A stretch of 64,000 nucleotides of DNA. It comes from Mytilus trossulus. Lineage: Eukaryota > Mollusca > Bivalvia > Mytilida > Mytilidae. The notes under the pieces were generated by a model, which worked only from the letters and a program-made list of their open reading frames with translations, was not told the DNA's origin and did no database searches. The stretch is taken from the NCBI RefSeq assembly GCF_036588685.1, contig NC_086376.1, forward strand, positions 11,981,911-12,045,910. The letters run 5' to 3'. The translations under genes were made by a program, and so were the position numbers. This document shows, piece after piece, positions 22,735-35,044 of the stretch. The stretch's first letter is position 1, and every line of letters starts with the position of its first letter.

Positions 22735-25700
22735 ATGCAGAGTAGAGTTAACATTAGACGTATATGGGTGTTCTGTTTAGGCCTCTTCTGTTCTTTTTGC
22801 TTGTACGCATCTAGTTTATCATTTCATCAAAAATTAATATCTCGAGTTGATATAAAGCAGTATCAAATTTTTCATTCGTACAGAGACACATATAATGTTT
22901 TACATGCACCAGGGGGGGACTATTCTCATGGTAATGTGTAACATCCTCCTTGATTATCTTACGTTTAAATAATTAATTACCTAACTCAAACTTTTTTGAC
23001 ATACAGTAATAATTATCCATTTTTTTAAATGTAGTCCATGAATTGTTGAGTAAACATGTTTCATTAATTAATTTTATCTATCTCATTATGATTTTTTAGA
23101 TACGACGATAGGCAAATTTCATGCAAATTGTACAGAAATCGTCATTTATGGAAAATCAAATTCATGTCAAAATAAATGATATTTGAAATGTTAGACCCGT
23201 CATTGTTTTAAAGAACTTAAAATTCTAAATTACTAGTAGTAAAATTGGAGTTAGATCGTTATATTTAAAAGATCATGTTGAGAAAAGTATTATTCATTTA
23301 AACCTAGTGAAATTTGTATTATAACAGAATTGTTCTCAGGGGAGATGTTTCGTTAAAATTCTGCACTATAGCTAATTACGTTTATAATTATAGTTACAAG
23401 GCATCAAGGTAGTTAATTTACAATTTTCGTTTCCATTAAAGTTCTATAAGCTGCATGTACAAGTTAATTGTTGCTGAAAGATTATTCCTGTAAAATATCA
23501 TTAATTACGATAGAGCTATTAATATATATAGAAAGTAGTCACGATAGAAAGTAATTGAATAATGCTTCACATCAGTTAACTTAATGTTAAATTCATTTTT
23601 ATTAAGTGCCATCACTTCCATTAAGAAAATTCAAATGGTCAATTAACGTTAACTTTCAAATATTTGATATTTTATTTTTAGTTATTATTTACATGACTTT
23701 CAAAATGACACTTATGTTGGTGCATATCGTCATTGAAAAATGTCTTATATCACAAAATGAGTTCGATAATCACAAATATGTAATGTTCATAACGCCTGAG
23801 AATCGGATATCGCTTGATATCAACTGATTTATGCATTTGTTTCGGAACATATGAGTAATTTGACCATAAGCGTTTAATCATTAGATGTTAGAAGATGGGT
23901 ACCAATGAGATAACTCTCCATCCAAATCACAATTTGTAAAAAGCAAATCATTGAAAGTCAAAGTATGGCCCTCAACACGAAGCATTGGCTTCCACCAAAC
24001 AAAGTTGACCAAATATGTGTATACTTATATGGTCTGACTATACGCGTATGGTTTCACCATGTGATTCTGTTCTCGTTTTGATGATTAAAGGGTTGGACCA
24101 TATAAGTATAATTATCTTTCAAAATCTGGCTATTAAAACTTTACATTCTAAGGTTCAAAAGGATTTATTTAGTTATTTGTGTATTAAGATAGTAATATCC
24201 ATAGAAAGCAATGATATTTAAGAATCATGAATTGTCAAAAGTTTTACAGGACGTGCTCTTAAAAGTTGTTTTATACCTTATCAATGTGATTATATCCTGG
24301 TAATTTCAGTTGTAAAGCTGCATAATATTATCTTTTTTTTAAGAAATATTTTCTATTGCCGGCCAGTAATGATGATTTGGAGTGAAATTAATATCATAAA
24401 TGAGCCATGCGCAATACGTTATCATTGTTTCTCTGTTAGAAACAGGTTACGCATTTGGTGTAATTCCTAGATTGAAACATCGCCTTGGGCGATAAAAAAT
24501 CTTTTATTGCAATAAGAAACACCCTTACGATAAAGTTATTGTTATCATTCTATGGCAATTTTGGTACTATAATTTAATAATACGAAATGCATTTCTAGTT
24601 ATATGAAATGAAAGACCGAGCATGAAAAACACGTCTCTGTACTTCAGCTTGTACGTTTCCATGTTAAACATAAATTATATGAAATCTAATATAGTTATCA
24701 TAGATTTTATGAAAGTGAGTATTAACTGTTTTTTGGAAAAGGATATTTTTCCAGTAAGAAGCTTGATACAGTGTGCTAGAAAGTGTGCAGCACAAAATGA
24801 ATGCGACGGTCTTCAGTTACATTCACTTCTCAATACCTCAGCAGCGGGCACCTGTTTGAAAAACGAAGAATGTGACGGAGGTAATTTGACAGCTGAATGT
24901 GTTTTTCTCATGAGATCAGAACTCATAGAGGCTAAACAATACCGAGAAAATACTGTTATTATTGCCAAACATGGGAGAATTAAACCACAGGTAAGTGTTT
25001 TAATATCGAATATAAGTAAGTCATAATCATCATGATCATTTAATGTTTGTCCTGTAAATATCTTACATTAAATGTCTAAAAATACTAGTGCATGAAATTC
25101 AAATTTAAATTCTATGGGAAAATCATTAATACCAATTGTTTTTGCCTTTTGATTACGGACTTTCTTTTTTGAATTTTCCTCGGAGTTCAGTATTTTTGTG
25201 ATTTTAATTTTTATTGGTTTTATTTTAGAATGCACTTTAAAAGTCTGAAATATATATGAAAGGCTGATATCATGTATTTTCCTAGTAGAAAAATGGAAAC
25301 AAACAAAAAATAGTTTTTAGTCTTCTTTTTGGATAGAAAATCAAAATTATATATCTTCTCGGTATAAATGATACTATCTTTAATTCCAAATCATAAATAT
25401 GTATAACTATGATATATTTGTACCTGGTCTTTAAATAAAACCGTAATCATAGATAATTTGATAACCTTATCAAGTATATCAATGTATCATACATACGTTT
25501 GTGTTCCTAGAAAAAATAAATGTCTTTTAGGAAAATGGACTGTCAATAAAGTACTGGATGTTTTTCAATTCAAAAATTTAAAGTCATAATGGTTTTTTAA
25601 AGGAGAAGCAGAAATAATATGAGGCAGGCATAACCTGTGAATGGGGACGAAGTCTGTATGTATTAATTTCTTAATTCAATCATGTTGATAAAAGAAACCG

Positions 25701-28700
25701 AAATACCGTACGTAACGTTCCCGATTTTGGTTCTGTTGTTAGGGAATTAGCTGTGACGTTCTTTAAGTTATGACGTCATATTCGATGTAAACAAAAGAAA
25801 CGCTTTCATCAGGAAACGTAACGGGTTTTTTTCATATCAAACAATTATTAAAATTGAATTTGTATTGAGATCCAATCTTATGTTTTACTAGACTGGTAAA
25901 TATAAAAAAAAATCAAAGTCTCATGCAAACAAGACAGATTTCTGCGAAAATGCGGGAAAACCGGAACAGGAACTAGATCTGAAAAAAAAGTTAACGATTT
26001 TGAGTTCATTAGTACAATGAAAAATTCGGGAAATTTTCCCGATTTTTTTTTTTTTTTTTTTTTTATTGAATTAATAGAAAAATGAACTAAAATGTCGCAT
26101 ACCTTCTAAAGTAAACAAGTCATCAAAAACCCTTTCTTTTTAAAAACATTACTAAATATAAGCAGTAACACAATGTTTAACTTTGCCATTAAAGTGCGAG
26201 GTTTAGCATGCCACAAAACCAGGTTCAACCCACCACTTTTATTCCCCTTTAAAAGTGCCCTGTACCAAGTCAGAAAGATTGCCATTGTTATATTATTGTT
26301 CGTTTCTGTGTGTGTTGCATGTTAACGTTGAGTCGTTTGTGTTTTCTCTTATTTTTGAGATATTGAGATAAGACGTGGCACGGTACTTGTCTATCCCAAA
26401 TTCATGTATTTGGTTTTCATGTTATATTTGTTATTCTCGTGGTGTTTTGTCTGATGCTTGGTCCGTTTCTGTGTTGTGTCGTTTTTCTCCTCTTATATTT
26501 AATGCGTTTCACTCGGTTTTAGTTTGTTACCCCGATTTTGTTTTTGTCCATGTATTTATGAGTTTTGAACAGCGGTATACTACTGTTGCCTTTATTGTAC
26601 TCTTTTCTTTTTAGAACTTAAAAGAATGTTATCCACCACCAACCAAACAAATGTCACTACCAACTGCTACACCAACTACGACAAGTTCTGTGTGTAAAAT
26701 AGTTGGCGCAGTTTTCATCAGTATGCTAAAAGAAATATGGTTGTTTTCTGACCTTTGGTTGTACATCTACAGTTCATCTGATGCGTTAGGTATAGAAGAT
26801 TTTAGAAGAAGACCAATTAAGGAAAGGTTTGCCGATCTACCAGGTCCAGTTACAGCCGGATATTCTAAGGACAAACGAGTTTATTTAATTGTAGGTAAGT
26901 ATTGACCTATAATGGTTTACTTTTGAAAATTGTTATTTAGATGGAAAGTTGTCTCATTGGAACCCACACCACATCTGCCTATATCTATGTTCTTTTTTTA
27001 AAGATTATAAAATCAATATAAATGTCTGTTAGGGGAGATTTTACATATGAATCAATTCTGAAAAAAAAAATATCCACCTGATAAACTTTAACAAGTTCAC
27101 TGGTATATTTGAGATGCAAAAATTTCGCTGAAATAATAGTTATCGTTTGGGTATCTTCCGTTTACTTGAAAAAACGCTTATATAAAGGTTTTGTAGAAAA
27201 TTCATATGAGTACAAATGTATTATTCTTGTTTAATTTTAAAAAAAATGTTACCGTTAGATTTGTTTACAAGGAACAATATACTAGTACATGTATCTGTAA
27301 AATGAAAAAAATACTTTTACGGAAGCTCTTATGTCGAGAGAATTCCTACAATTTACATGTCTTTCGGCAATGGAATTTTCGGATAAAAGAAATTTGATTA
27401 AATAAAATGTACAATTCTTACATTTAGAATATAAAGGAAGAAAACTTTGATAGCTCACTTCATACAGCGTTATTACAATTGCAACATTCATAATAGAAAT
27501 CAGTGTACAGAAGATCAAAACAAACTGAAAACATATGAGAATTGGTCATATTGAGAGAAATATTTTTTTAATATAAAGCAGATTTGGTTCTATTATATTT
27601 CTATTATCAAGTTAAAATGGTATTTTCAGGAAAAGAATCACATTTTATCAAACTTTATCTTTTATCGTTGTTATCCATCGGTTTTATTCTAGAGAATATT
27701 TTTTCTCAATACAATTGATGAAAGGTTTATGAATCTATGAATCAATTTGAATCGATTTTATAGTCGATTTCTGTCATGAAAAGAGAATAAATTTATAAAT
27801 TATAGATTATGGTGTCATTCTTCACCACTACAGTGTTCAAGGTCTTTTGATCTTTATGCTGTCAACAACTTGCATGTTATTCTAATGTTTTTCTTAACTT
27901 TTGGTATCGATCGTTCGTACTTGATTAATGATAACAAAGGACTGCATGTCACCATCTAGTTGGAGTAATATTCAACCACTGGCATAAACTGAAAGCAGCA
28001 TTACATATTGTGTTTATGGACATTGCTTCTTATCACACATTTAGAAGTCATTATTAATGAAACATTGTTTATCACGACAACTCTAGTCAAATATCGGAAA
28101 AAGTCATGAATAAAAAAAATATCGATAAATATTTCTTAAAACGTTAACTATTAAATTTAGGAATACGCTCTTCTATTTATCTAATTCATACAAAAAACTT
28201 TAATAGTTTGGCACTTAAATGTAATGCTTACAGTCTTCTGACTAGACAAGTCTTAAAAATTCCTAATATCTTAACGAGTCTTTCTATTTAAAAATCACGT
28301 TTCCTTATTGAAAATAATATAAAAATCAAAATATTGGTGTGGGTTTTTTTCTCTAACCACAAAACTTGATACCAATGAAGCTGAAAATAAAAAGTTATAA
28401 ACAGTAAAGTACAGCTTGTCTCAATCTACATTTTCTCGTGGTATTCTATCTAGACCAGGACTTGTGAATTCTAAACTTGACATAATACAGTATACTATCG
28501 TCATATGTAACGAGTTTGTTTTATTTTTATTTAGGTTCCAGTGTATTTACATACTCATCTTTATGGCATGCAAGTTCAATTAAAAGAGAAACTGTGTATG
28601 AACACTTTCGTCCTGATGTGCCAAATAGAATAGATGGTTTGATCGTCAACGGTTCGTCCACTCATATATTTTCAAGGAATTACGTTTATGATGCATCTAA

Positions 28701-28926
28701 TGATCATATGGTCATCAGACCATTCCGCAGTAGGAACAGGTATAACCCATATAGATCAACGTACAAAAATATCCAACCAAAACGTATAGATGCTGTCACC
28801 GGAATTGGTCCATATACTTTTCTCTTCATTAGTAAGCAAAATTACTATTTGTTTAAGATAAGCACCTTGAAGAAAGATAAACACGCAGGTCTTTGGATTA
28901 AAGGAAAACAAGATCTTAAATGTTAA
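22735..28926 (+). CDS. Secreted/anchored protein with PAN-like and hemopexin-like domains, four exons
   Basis: Exons 22735-22930, 24755-24990, 26615-26894 and 28535-28926 join in frame (phases 1, 0, 1) to 367 residues. All junctions are GT-AG (donors gtaatg, gtaagt, gtaagt; acceptors ending ttccag, ttttag, tttag). Residues 10-26 are hydrophobic after an Arg pair, so a signal peptide or signal anchor. Exon 2 is Cys-rich (C72, C76, C82, C99, C105, C114), with the pattern CARKCAAQNECDG typical of PAN/apple domains, which bind proteins or sugars outside the cell. A Pro/Thr-rich linker (PTATPTTTSS) follows. Exons 3-4 resemble hemopexin propeller blades: ERFADLPGPVTAGY, then VYLIVGSSVFTYSS, VPNRIDGLIV and YTFLFISKQNYYLFK. 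Sequons NTS, NLT and NGS fit secretion. An AATAAA lies 18 bases after the stop. Exon 1 is the least certain; the phases match but other exons could exist in the first intron. Confidence 0.78.
23890..24000. repeat. Intronic copy of the TCTCCATCC...CAACACG repeat
   Basis: ATGAGATAACTCTCCATCC, TCACAATTTGTAAA and GTATGGCCCTCAACACG match copies near 45340, 49780 and 58490. It lies in the first intron of the PAN/hemopexin-like gene. Confidence 0.65.
24017..24115. repeat. Small inverted repeat with ATACGCGTAT core
   Basis: TATACTTATATGGTC and GACCATATAAGTATA enclose about 60 bases that begin with TGACTATACGCGTATGGT. It resembles, at smaller scale, the palindrome element at 52201-52994. Confidence 0.6.
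26043..26063. repeat. Poly-T tract
   Basis: A long uninterrupted T run in the second intron of the PAN/hemopexin-like gene. Confidence 0.9.
26200..26600. repeat. Repeat copy abutting the exon 3 acceptor
   Basis: A copy of the 590-bp repeat family, from AACCAGGTTCAACCCACC to GAACAGCGGTATACTACTGT. It ends within about 15 bases of the splice acceptor of the next exon, so the polypyrimidine tract lies at or across its border. Confidence 0.75.
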
Positions 28927-28943
28927 ACTGTAGTTATGTTGCA

Positions 28944-28949
28944 AATAAA
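28944..28949 (+). terminator. Polyadenylation signal
   Basis: AATAAA 18 bases after the stop codon of the PAN/hemopexin-like gene. It supports exon 4 as the last exon and implies a very short 3' UTR if used. Confidence 0.65.
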
Positions 28950-29224
28950 GATAGTTTCCCTTCATTCTATTTGTTTAATATTTTAATTGCCAATTAAAAA
29001 AGTGTTTTTATTGCTATTCGTGTACCCAAAAGTGTTCCATAACAGTTAACACAAGTATACACCGTAAAACTCTGGTGCTGTTATGTCGAGAACTAAAACT
29101 ACCCTCAATATAAATGATATGTATGACGTAAGTTAAAATATGAACAAACTTAGCTGTATCTGTGTAATCCTGCATTACAATTTCAATGACATACATGTAT
29201 AGGCGATCACTATAGTCACGTTAA

Positions 29225-29370
29225 CCAAACTTTTTTTAACTTTGTACTTGTTTGGCTTTATAAATATTTTGATATGAGCGTCATTGGTGCGTTTGATGTA
29301 CTAGTATACGAAACGCGCGTCTGGCGTTCTAAATTACAATCCTGGTACCTTTGATAACTACTAACTACAA
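29225..29370 (+). repeat. Partial hammerhead-bearing repeat
   Basis: Right part of the unit, from TGTACTTGTTTGGC through GAAACGCGCGTCTGGCG to AATCCTGGTACCTTTG. CTGATGA has become TTGGTGC and stem II is altered. Confidence 0.75.
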
Positions 29371-30620
29371 TCAAAGAAAGGAAATCCTCGATTTAGAAAA
29401 ACATAAGTATAAAGGCAAATATGGGTCTTTACAAGCTTTGGTATCAGGAATAAAGAATCAAGTCGCTCGAATAAATTTAAATCGGATTGTTGTCTGTTTG
29501 ATACATTCTTCATTTTCGTTTTCAATTTTATTTAATTTTCATAAAAATACTCAAGTTATGTTTGTTAAATATTCAGTACACTAAGGTGATACATATTTTG
29601 TCAAAAACTTTCTTATTATCTTAAAGATGTCAGTTACAGAACATTATTTCTTACCAGAAGGTTACCTTTACAAATTGTGAGTTACTTATGGTACAGAAGT
29701 CGGCTGTTGTGTATTATGCAATAAAGTAATATAACATTGTTTAAAGGACACTTGAATAATTGGAATGTCAATTCAGTAAGGTGATGAAAGATGTAGATCT
29801 TTGTTGGACACAAATCAGATCCATAATTTCTGGATGTCATCGGTTTTCCAAGTAAACGGTCAATATATACTGTGCTTGTTAAAAAATCTTATACTAGTAT
29901 ATTGACCCTTTGTTTAAGACCACATAGTGATAAACAGGTGAACGACAACATTTTGTGTTACAATATAGATATAGAATGATTTTCATAGTAGACCAATGAT
30001 TTTTTTCTGTTTAAAATTTGTATCAACGACGTCATATCTGTAAATAAAAGCTACTGTAGTATATACCGGTGTTTAAAAGTCATGAATCGACTGAGAGTGA
30101 GAAAACGAGGGAAACATATCAAATACAAAAGGAAATAAAGGAACGAAAAGAACACTGAAGTGAAACAAAAATAAACCATTGAATTGTTTACTTTGAAAAG
30201 GTGTGTAAGTGTTTGGCCTTATACTCAATATGGTGCGGAAAACTTCGTTGGAGGTCCATATTGAATGGAAGACTACACATCAACACAAATTTTTAAAGTG
30301 AATAATTCAGTAGTAAATAACCAATTGGAAAAAATGCATTCCTTGCTTCAATTTTGAAATTATTTTTTAACCTTTCAATGAATAACTTAACTTGCTGTGC
30401 ATATGCACAAACCATCTCTGTCCAAAAATCAAATTAAAAGTTGCATGGATTCATTACCAATGATATCGAAATATGGCACATACATACAGAATGTGGCGGG
30501 GTTAAACATGTGAGCGGGATCCAAAGCCTCCCCCTAACCAGGGGACAGTGGTATTATATATAGCGACTATAACTGTACAACATAAGAACGAACTTTAAAA
30601 ATCAGATGGACCAAAAATAT
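29371..30620. other. No gene recognised
   Basis: AT-rich; open frames here are short and begin inside the preceding repeat. Confidence 0.4.
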
Positions 30621-30712
30621 AATAGTTATCAAAAGTACCAGGATTATAGTTAAGTACGCCTGACGCGCGTTTCGTCTCCATAAGACTCATCAGTGACGCT
30701 CAAATCAAAATA
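30621..30712 (-). repeat. Short copy of the hammerhead-bearing repeat, core intact
   Basis: Minus-strand copy containing the tail (TATAATCCTGGTACTTTTG) and the complete core; the 5' two thirds of the unit is missing. Confidence 0.8.
30655..30693 (-). ncRNA. Hammerhead-ribozyme-like core, best copy
   Basis: Read on the minus strand: CTGATGA, a stem-loop closed by GTCT/AGAC (stem II), GAA, then ACGC/GCGT around a 7-base loop (short stem III, with the A15.1-U16.1 pair kept) and a final A at the H17 position. All conserved core positions of a type I hammerhead are present. Stem I is the weak point: UUGAG and CUUAA could pair, but five bases separate the first strand from the core. Hammerheads with short stem III occur in Penelope-like elements and may act as dimers (published knowledge). 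Cleavage by this copy is inferred. Confidence 0.6.
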
Positions 30713-31659
30713 TAAGACGGTTGACATTTTCTTCATTATGAGCTAGAACTATTTTCGACCTTGACATCTTATTACTAGTACTTTAAATTACGTCGTTGGT
30801 GATCTAGTAACTATAACATTTTTACAAAATCTGCGTTCCTGTGAAGCTTATTTCGAAATTCATCAAGGTCTCTTCTCAGAATATAAGCTATCTGTCTTTG
30901 CGCGCTTTTAAGTCGACAAGATAATAGATTAACGTTTTCAATCGAATTTAAGTTCTGTGGTAATTCTTAAGTACAATGGGTAACTTAATCTTATCTTTGA
31001 TCTGCCGCATAAGCATCCATGAAAAGTTATACAGTCCATCCGTGACCCAAGACATAAGATATTTTATGCATTTCATTGGGTATTTTCTATCACATTCCAC
31101 CAGCTAGTGACTTATATCAACTTACGTGTCTAAAGACGAATATGTGTATGAAACATTTTTATATGATTTTAATTTCTGAAAATTAAACTGCAGAACAAAC
31201 CTTTCCCGAACGTCGAGTTAGACCTTTATTTTGGTGGGAAATCGGGATTTTCACGAATTGGAACGCCGAAATATATTTTTAATGTTTCGGCATTTCAGTA
31301 ATTAACTTTTGTTTTCTTCTTTTTTTTTCTACGGGTCACTCCTTTCATTCTCTTTTCAGCAGACAATGTTGAGGGAGGGGAATGAGAAAAACAATTCTGT
31401 ATGATAAAAAAAAAACACAAAACCAGCTGGGTTTTTATTTGAATTTCTTTGAATAACTCAAAACGCCTCTGCGTAGACAAAAAGAGGACTACTGTACTAG
31501 ACAATTGGGAACTGCGACACCACATGGTTACAATAACAAAATTGATGGTAAAGGTATTCTATCTAGTCCTTCGTGTAGCTCGGTGAATGTGATTAATATT
31601 TTCAACTCTACTCCTCGACGTAGACGCAGTCATGGTCATCGTCATTATACCCGAGGGTG
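30713..31659. other. No gene recognised
   Basis: No supported feature apart from low-complexity T and A runs near 31320 and 31405. Confidence 0.4.
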
Positions 31660-32330
31660 TTTACAAAATTTGATTTTTTTGGAATACTAAGGCTTTTCTA
31701 CCTGAGGCATAGATTACTTTAGCTGTATTTGGCAAAACTTTTAGGAATTTTAGTCCTCAATGCTCTTCAACTTCGTACTTTATTTTGCCTTTTTAACTTT
31801 TTTGGATTCGAGCGTCACCGATGAGTCTTTTGTAGACGAAACGCGCGTCTGGCGTATACATAAAATTTAGATCTGGTATCTATGATGAGTTTATTTACAA
31901 CCACTGGGTTGATGCCACTGCTGGTGGAGATTTATTTCCACGAGGGCATCACAAGCCCAGTAGTCAGCGCTGTGTGTGCTGACATGAATTATCATTGTTA
32001 TTGTTATATATATATAAATTAACTGTTAACAAAAAAATTTGAAATACTAAGGCTTTTCTACCTTAGGCATAGATTACCTTAGCTGTATTTGAACTGTATA
32101 CAAAATTTTGAATTTTTTTAAATACTAAGGCTTTTCCACCTCAGGCATAGATTACCTTAGCTGTATTTGGCAAATCTTTTTGGGATGTTGGTCCTCAATG
32201 CTCCTCAACATCGTACTTTATTTGGCCTTTTTAACTTTTTGGGGATCCAAGCGTCACTCGTGAGTCTTTTGTAGACGAAACGCGCGTCTGGCGTATATAT
32301 AAAATTAAGTTCTGGTATCTATGATGAGTT
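31660..32330 (+). repeat. Tandem pLTR-like units with hammerhead-like cores
   Basis: Two head-to-tail units, with cores at 31810-31858 (CCGATGA) and 32251-32297 (CTCGTGA), about 440 bp apart. Both keep stem II, GAAA and the short stem III. The second unit has an internal duplication of about 65 bp around ACTAAGGCTTTTC and CATAGATTACCTTAGC. The last unit ends at GGTATCTATGATGAG, exactly where similarity to the Penelope-like coding region begins. Tandem repeats before the coding region are typical of Penelope-like elements. Confidence 0.8.
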
Positions 32331-34640
32331 CACCTACTCTAAATGATGTCTCCTTTAATGACTTGATGCCATTTATACAAAAGCCGTTAGGTTTTCATCA
32401 CATTCGCAAGAAACTTTATTCATTACCCCTTAAAAAAACTTTATTCTCTGTTCAATTTATGTTTGGAAACCAATGTTACATACCCTCATTCAAACCAATA
32501 CAAACGTACAGCTATAATTTCGGATATTGCAAGTCACGGACTTTTCAAGCCAGTCCGCATTGCAAAAGATGAAAAGAGAAAAGATCTTTCCCTAATCTTT
32601 TCTTTGCCAAGAATGGTCTCGATGGCGTCAACTTAGGCAATATCCTTCATCATAAATTATTTCAATCGAAAATACCTCCTTATTTCAAAGACAAGTCTGT
32701 ACCAATCATGTCTTATACACATACCAATCCTATTGCAACTAAAATTTTCAATTACAAACACGTTTTGCAGGTTCGCAGTATTGACTTCAAGTGTAAACTT
32801 CCTGATTGCACTTGTGCTAGTTCACATATATTCCGGCTGGCAAAATTATTATCGGTGACCTCAACATTGTTGATAACACTTCTCTACGAAATGTGTTATC
32901 AAAAGGTCCGAAATATCGTGAGCCGAAATCCATCAATTGGAAATACAACTAAGTTTTGATGGATTCAGTCGAGGATTCTGCCTGGCAATGGGCTAAGCGT
33001 GAGGAGGAAGACTTACACACTCTTTCCGAATGGATTAAGGCAGTTAGGTCGTTAATACAAATCAGAATTAAGAAACTGAATGGGTCTATCAATGCCCATG
33101 CTACGTCAATCATTTAAGACCCTAATGTTGCAAAACACTAATCCTACCTTCATATGTTATTGTCCCCGCAAATAAAGCCCCAAACAACATCGTATGTGTG
33201 TGTAAAACTCATTACATTAGCTGCTTGATAAACGAATTAGGTATTAACAATTTACTAGGAAACCCAACATATACCCTCACGACACTTTCCAGAGGAAATC
33301 CTGGATAATCATAGGTCTGTTCTGTTCCTTTGGAATTTCAACCAAAGATGATGAACTGGATCTTCCATCACTGTATTGGATACATAAACTGCATAAGTTT
33401 CATTACAAACAACGGTATATTACTGGGTCTTCCAATTGGTCCACGAAACCTCTTTATATCTGTTTTATCAGCAATCAAAGACGGGCTTCAAAGTTATTGT
33501 GAAACTGCATATTCTAGAGGTGGCGTGAATCAGATGTGAATACTTAAATTCCAAAGATTTTTTAGAGTACATACAATTTAACTCTCTTTTATCTGGTAAT
33601 AGTATTAAAAAATTGACTTTTCAACACTTTATACAAGTATTCCACATTCCAAACTAAAAGAAAAATTGAATGAGTTGGTATTGTTTTGTTTCATAAAAAA
33701 GAATGGCCAACGAAGATGCAAGTATCTTGTCTAAGAAAGGTATACATCCTACTTTGCAAAGGATCAATCTGATTCAAACAAAAAATTCACTGAAACTTTC
33801 ATGATCAAGATGCTTGATTTTTTGATTGACAACATATTTGTTACGTTCGGAAGACGTGTTTTTCAATAGACTATCGGAATTCCAATGGAAACAAATTGTG
33901 CCCCTCCTCATGCCGACTTGTTTCTTTGTTATTATGAGGCTGGCTTCACACAGGAACTTCTTAGGAAGAAAGCTAAGAAGTTAGCCATTTCTGCTATATA
34001 GATGATGTTCTTTCACTAAATAATTCAAAATTTGGTGACTATGTCGAACGCATCTATCCAATTGAACAAACGATAAAGGGTACAACAGATACAGTTAAGT
34101 CAGCCTCATATCTTGACTTACATCTAGAAATTGACAATGAGGGTCAATTGAAAACAAAACGACAAAAGGAGATTATTTCAGCTTTCCAATTGTGAATTTT
34201 CCATTTCGAAGTAGCAACATTCCAGCAGCACCTGCATGCGCTGTTTATATCTCCCAATTGAAACAATATTCCCGTGCTTGCATTTCCTATCATGATTTTC
34301 TTGAAAGAGGGTTGTTGCTCGCAAGGAAGCTATAAAATCAAGAGTCCCATTTTTAACCATGGCCTTGGCAGTTTATTTTGATTTATGAGTTTGACTGTCC
34401 CTCTAGATCTGGTCTCTTTAGTCCCTCTTTTCCAAATGGTGAAGTTGAAATCATCTCTTCCTTAATTTTACAGATATCATCACGATTTGGTAGACCTTTA
34501 TGGAATAACCGTTTCACAAATGATATCAGACATGTTCCTTTCATCATAACTACAATCCCCTTCCCTTTCATAACTGTGACCTACAGAAGTAGACTATTTA
34601 CCGGATTTGATCTTTCGCCCCTTTTTTAAGAAGGAGGATG
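32331..34640 (+). pseudogene. Penelope-like reverse transcriptase pseudogene
   Basis: Many frameshifts and stops break a coding region of about 2.3 kb. Blocks in order: SYTHTNPIATKIFNYKHVL, DSVEDSAWQWAKREEE, a finger motif LPSLYWIHKLHK near 33350, TIGIPMETNCAP near 33870 and the palm motif YIDD at 33995-34006 (intact, in a shifted frame). The C-terminal NIPAAPACAVYISQLK and FLERGLLLARKL lie near 34210-34330, then a repeat end that ends near TTTACCGGATTTG. The blocks fit a Penelope-like reverse transcriptase, which copies RNA using a target 3' end. No GIY-YIG endonuclease was seen. Family assignment is by motif memory and by the hammerhead-bearing tandem units upstream, so moderately sure. Confidence 0.72.
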
Positions 34641-35040
34641 TACACAACTTCCCAAACTTATCTTTAATAAACAATGCTACTCACTACTTTCAATACTGAA
34701 ATAATAAGATTTATGGATATACAAATATATTGTTTTATTGCATAGCAATATAATATTTCCCACAGAAAGTAACCAAAAGTTAGCGTGCAATAAGTTCTTA
34801 TATTGCACTAGTGCAATAAAAATTCACAACGTCATCAACGACAAAATCTTTCTTTAAACCAATTTTTTCTTTCAAATATTATATTGCCATACAATAAAAG
34901 GGTTATTGTATGAATAATGGGGAATAATGTCCTTCTTAGAAAATATATTGCCCTCACAAGCTCGTGCAAAATAAAATTCTACTCAGGACAATATTCCCAA
35001 ATATTTATGCAATAACCCTATATTATCACCCCAAGGGTGA
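34641..35040. other. AT-rich repeat-like DNA with TTGCACTAGTGCAA palindrome
   Basis: Contains several related words built on TATTGCA/TGCAATA and a perfect palindrome near 34805. It may be a degraded interspersed repeat; no other copy lies in the window. Confidence 0.35.
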
Positions 35041-35044
35041 CTGG

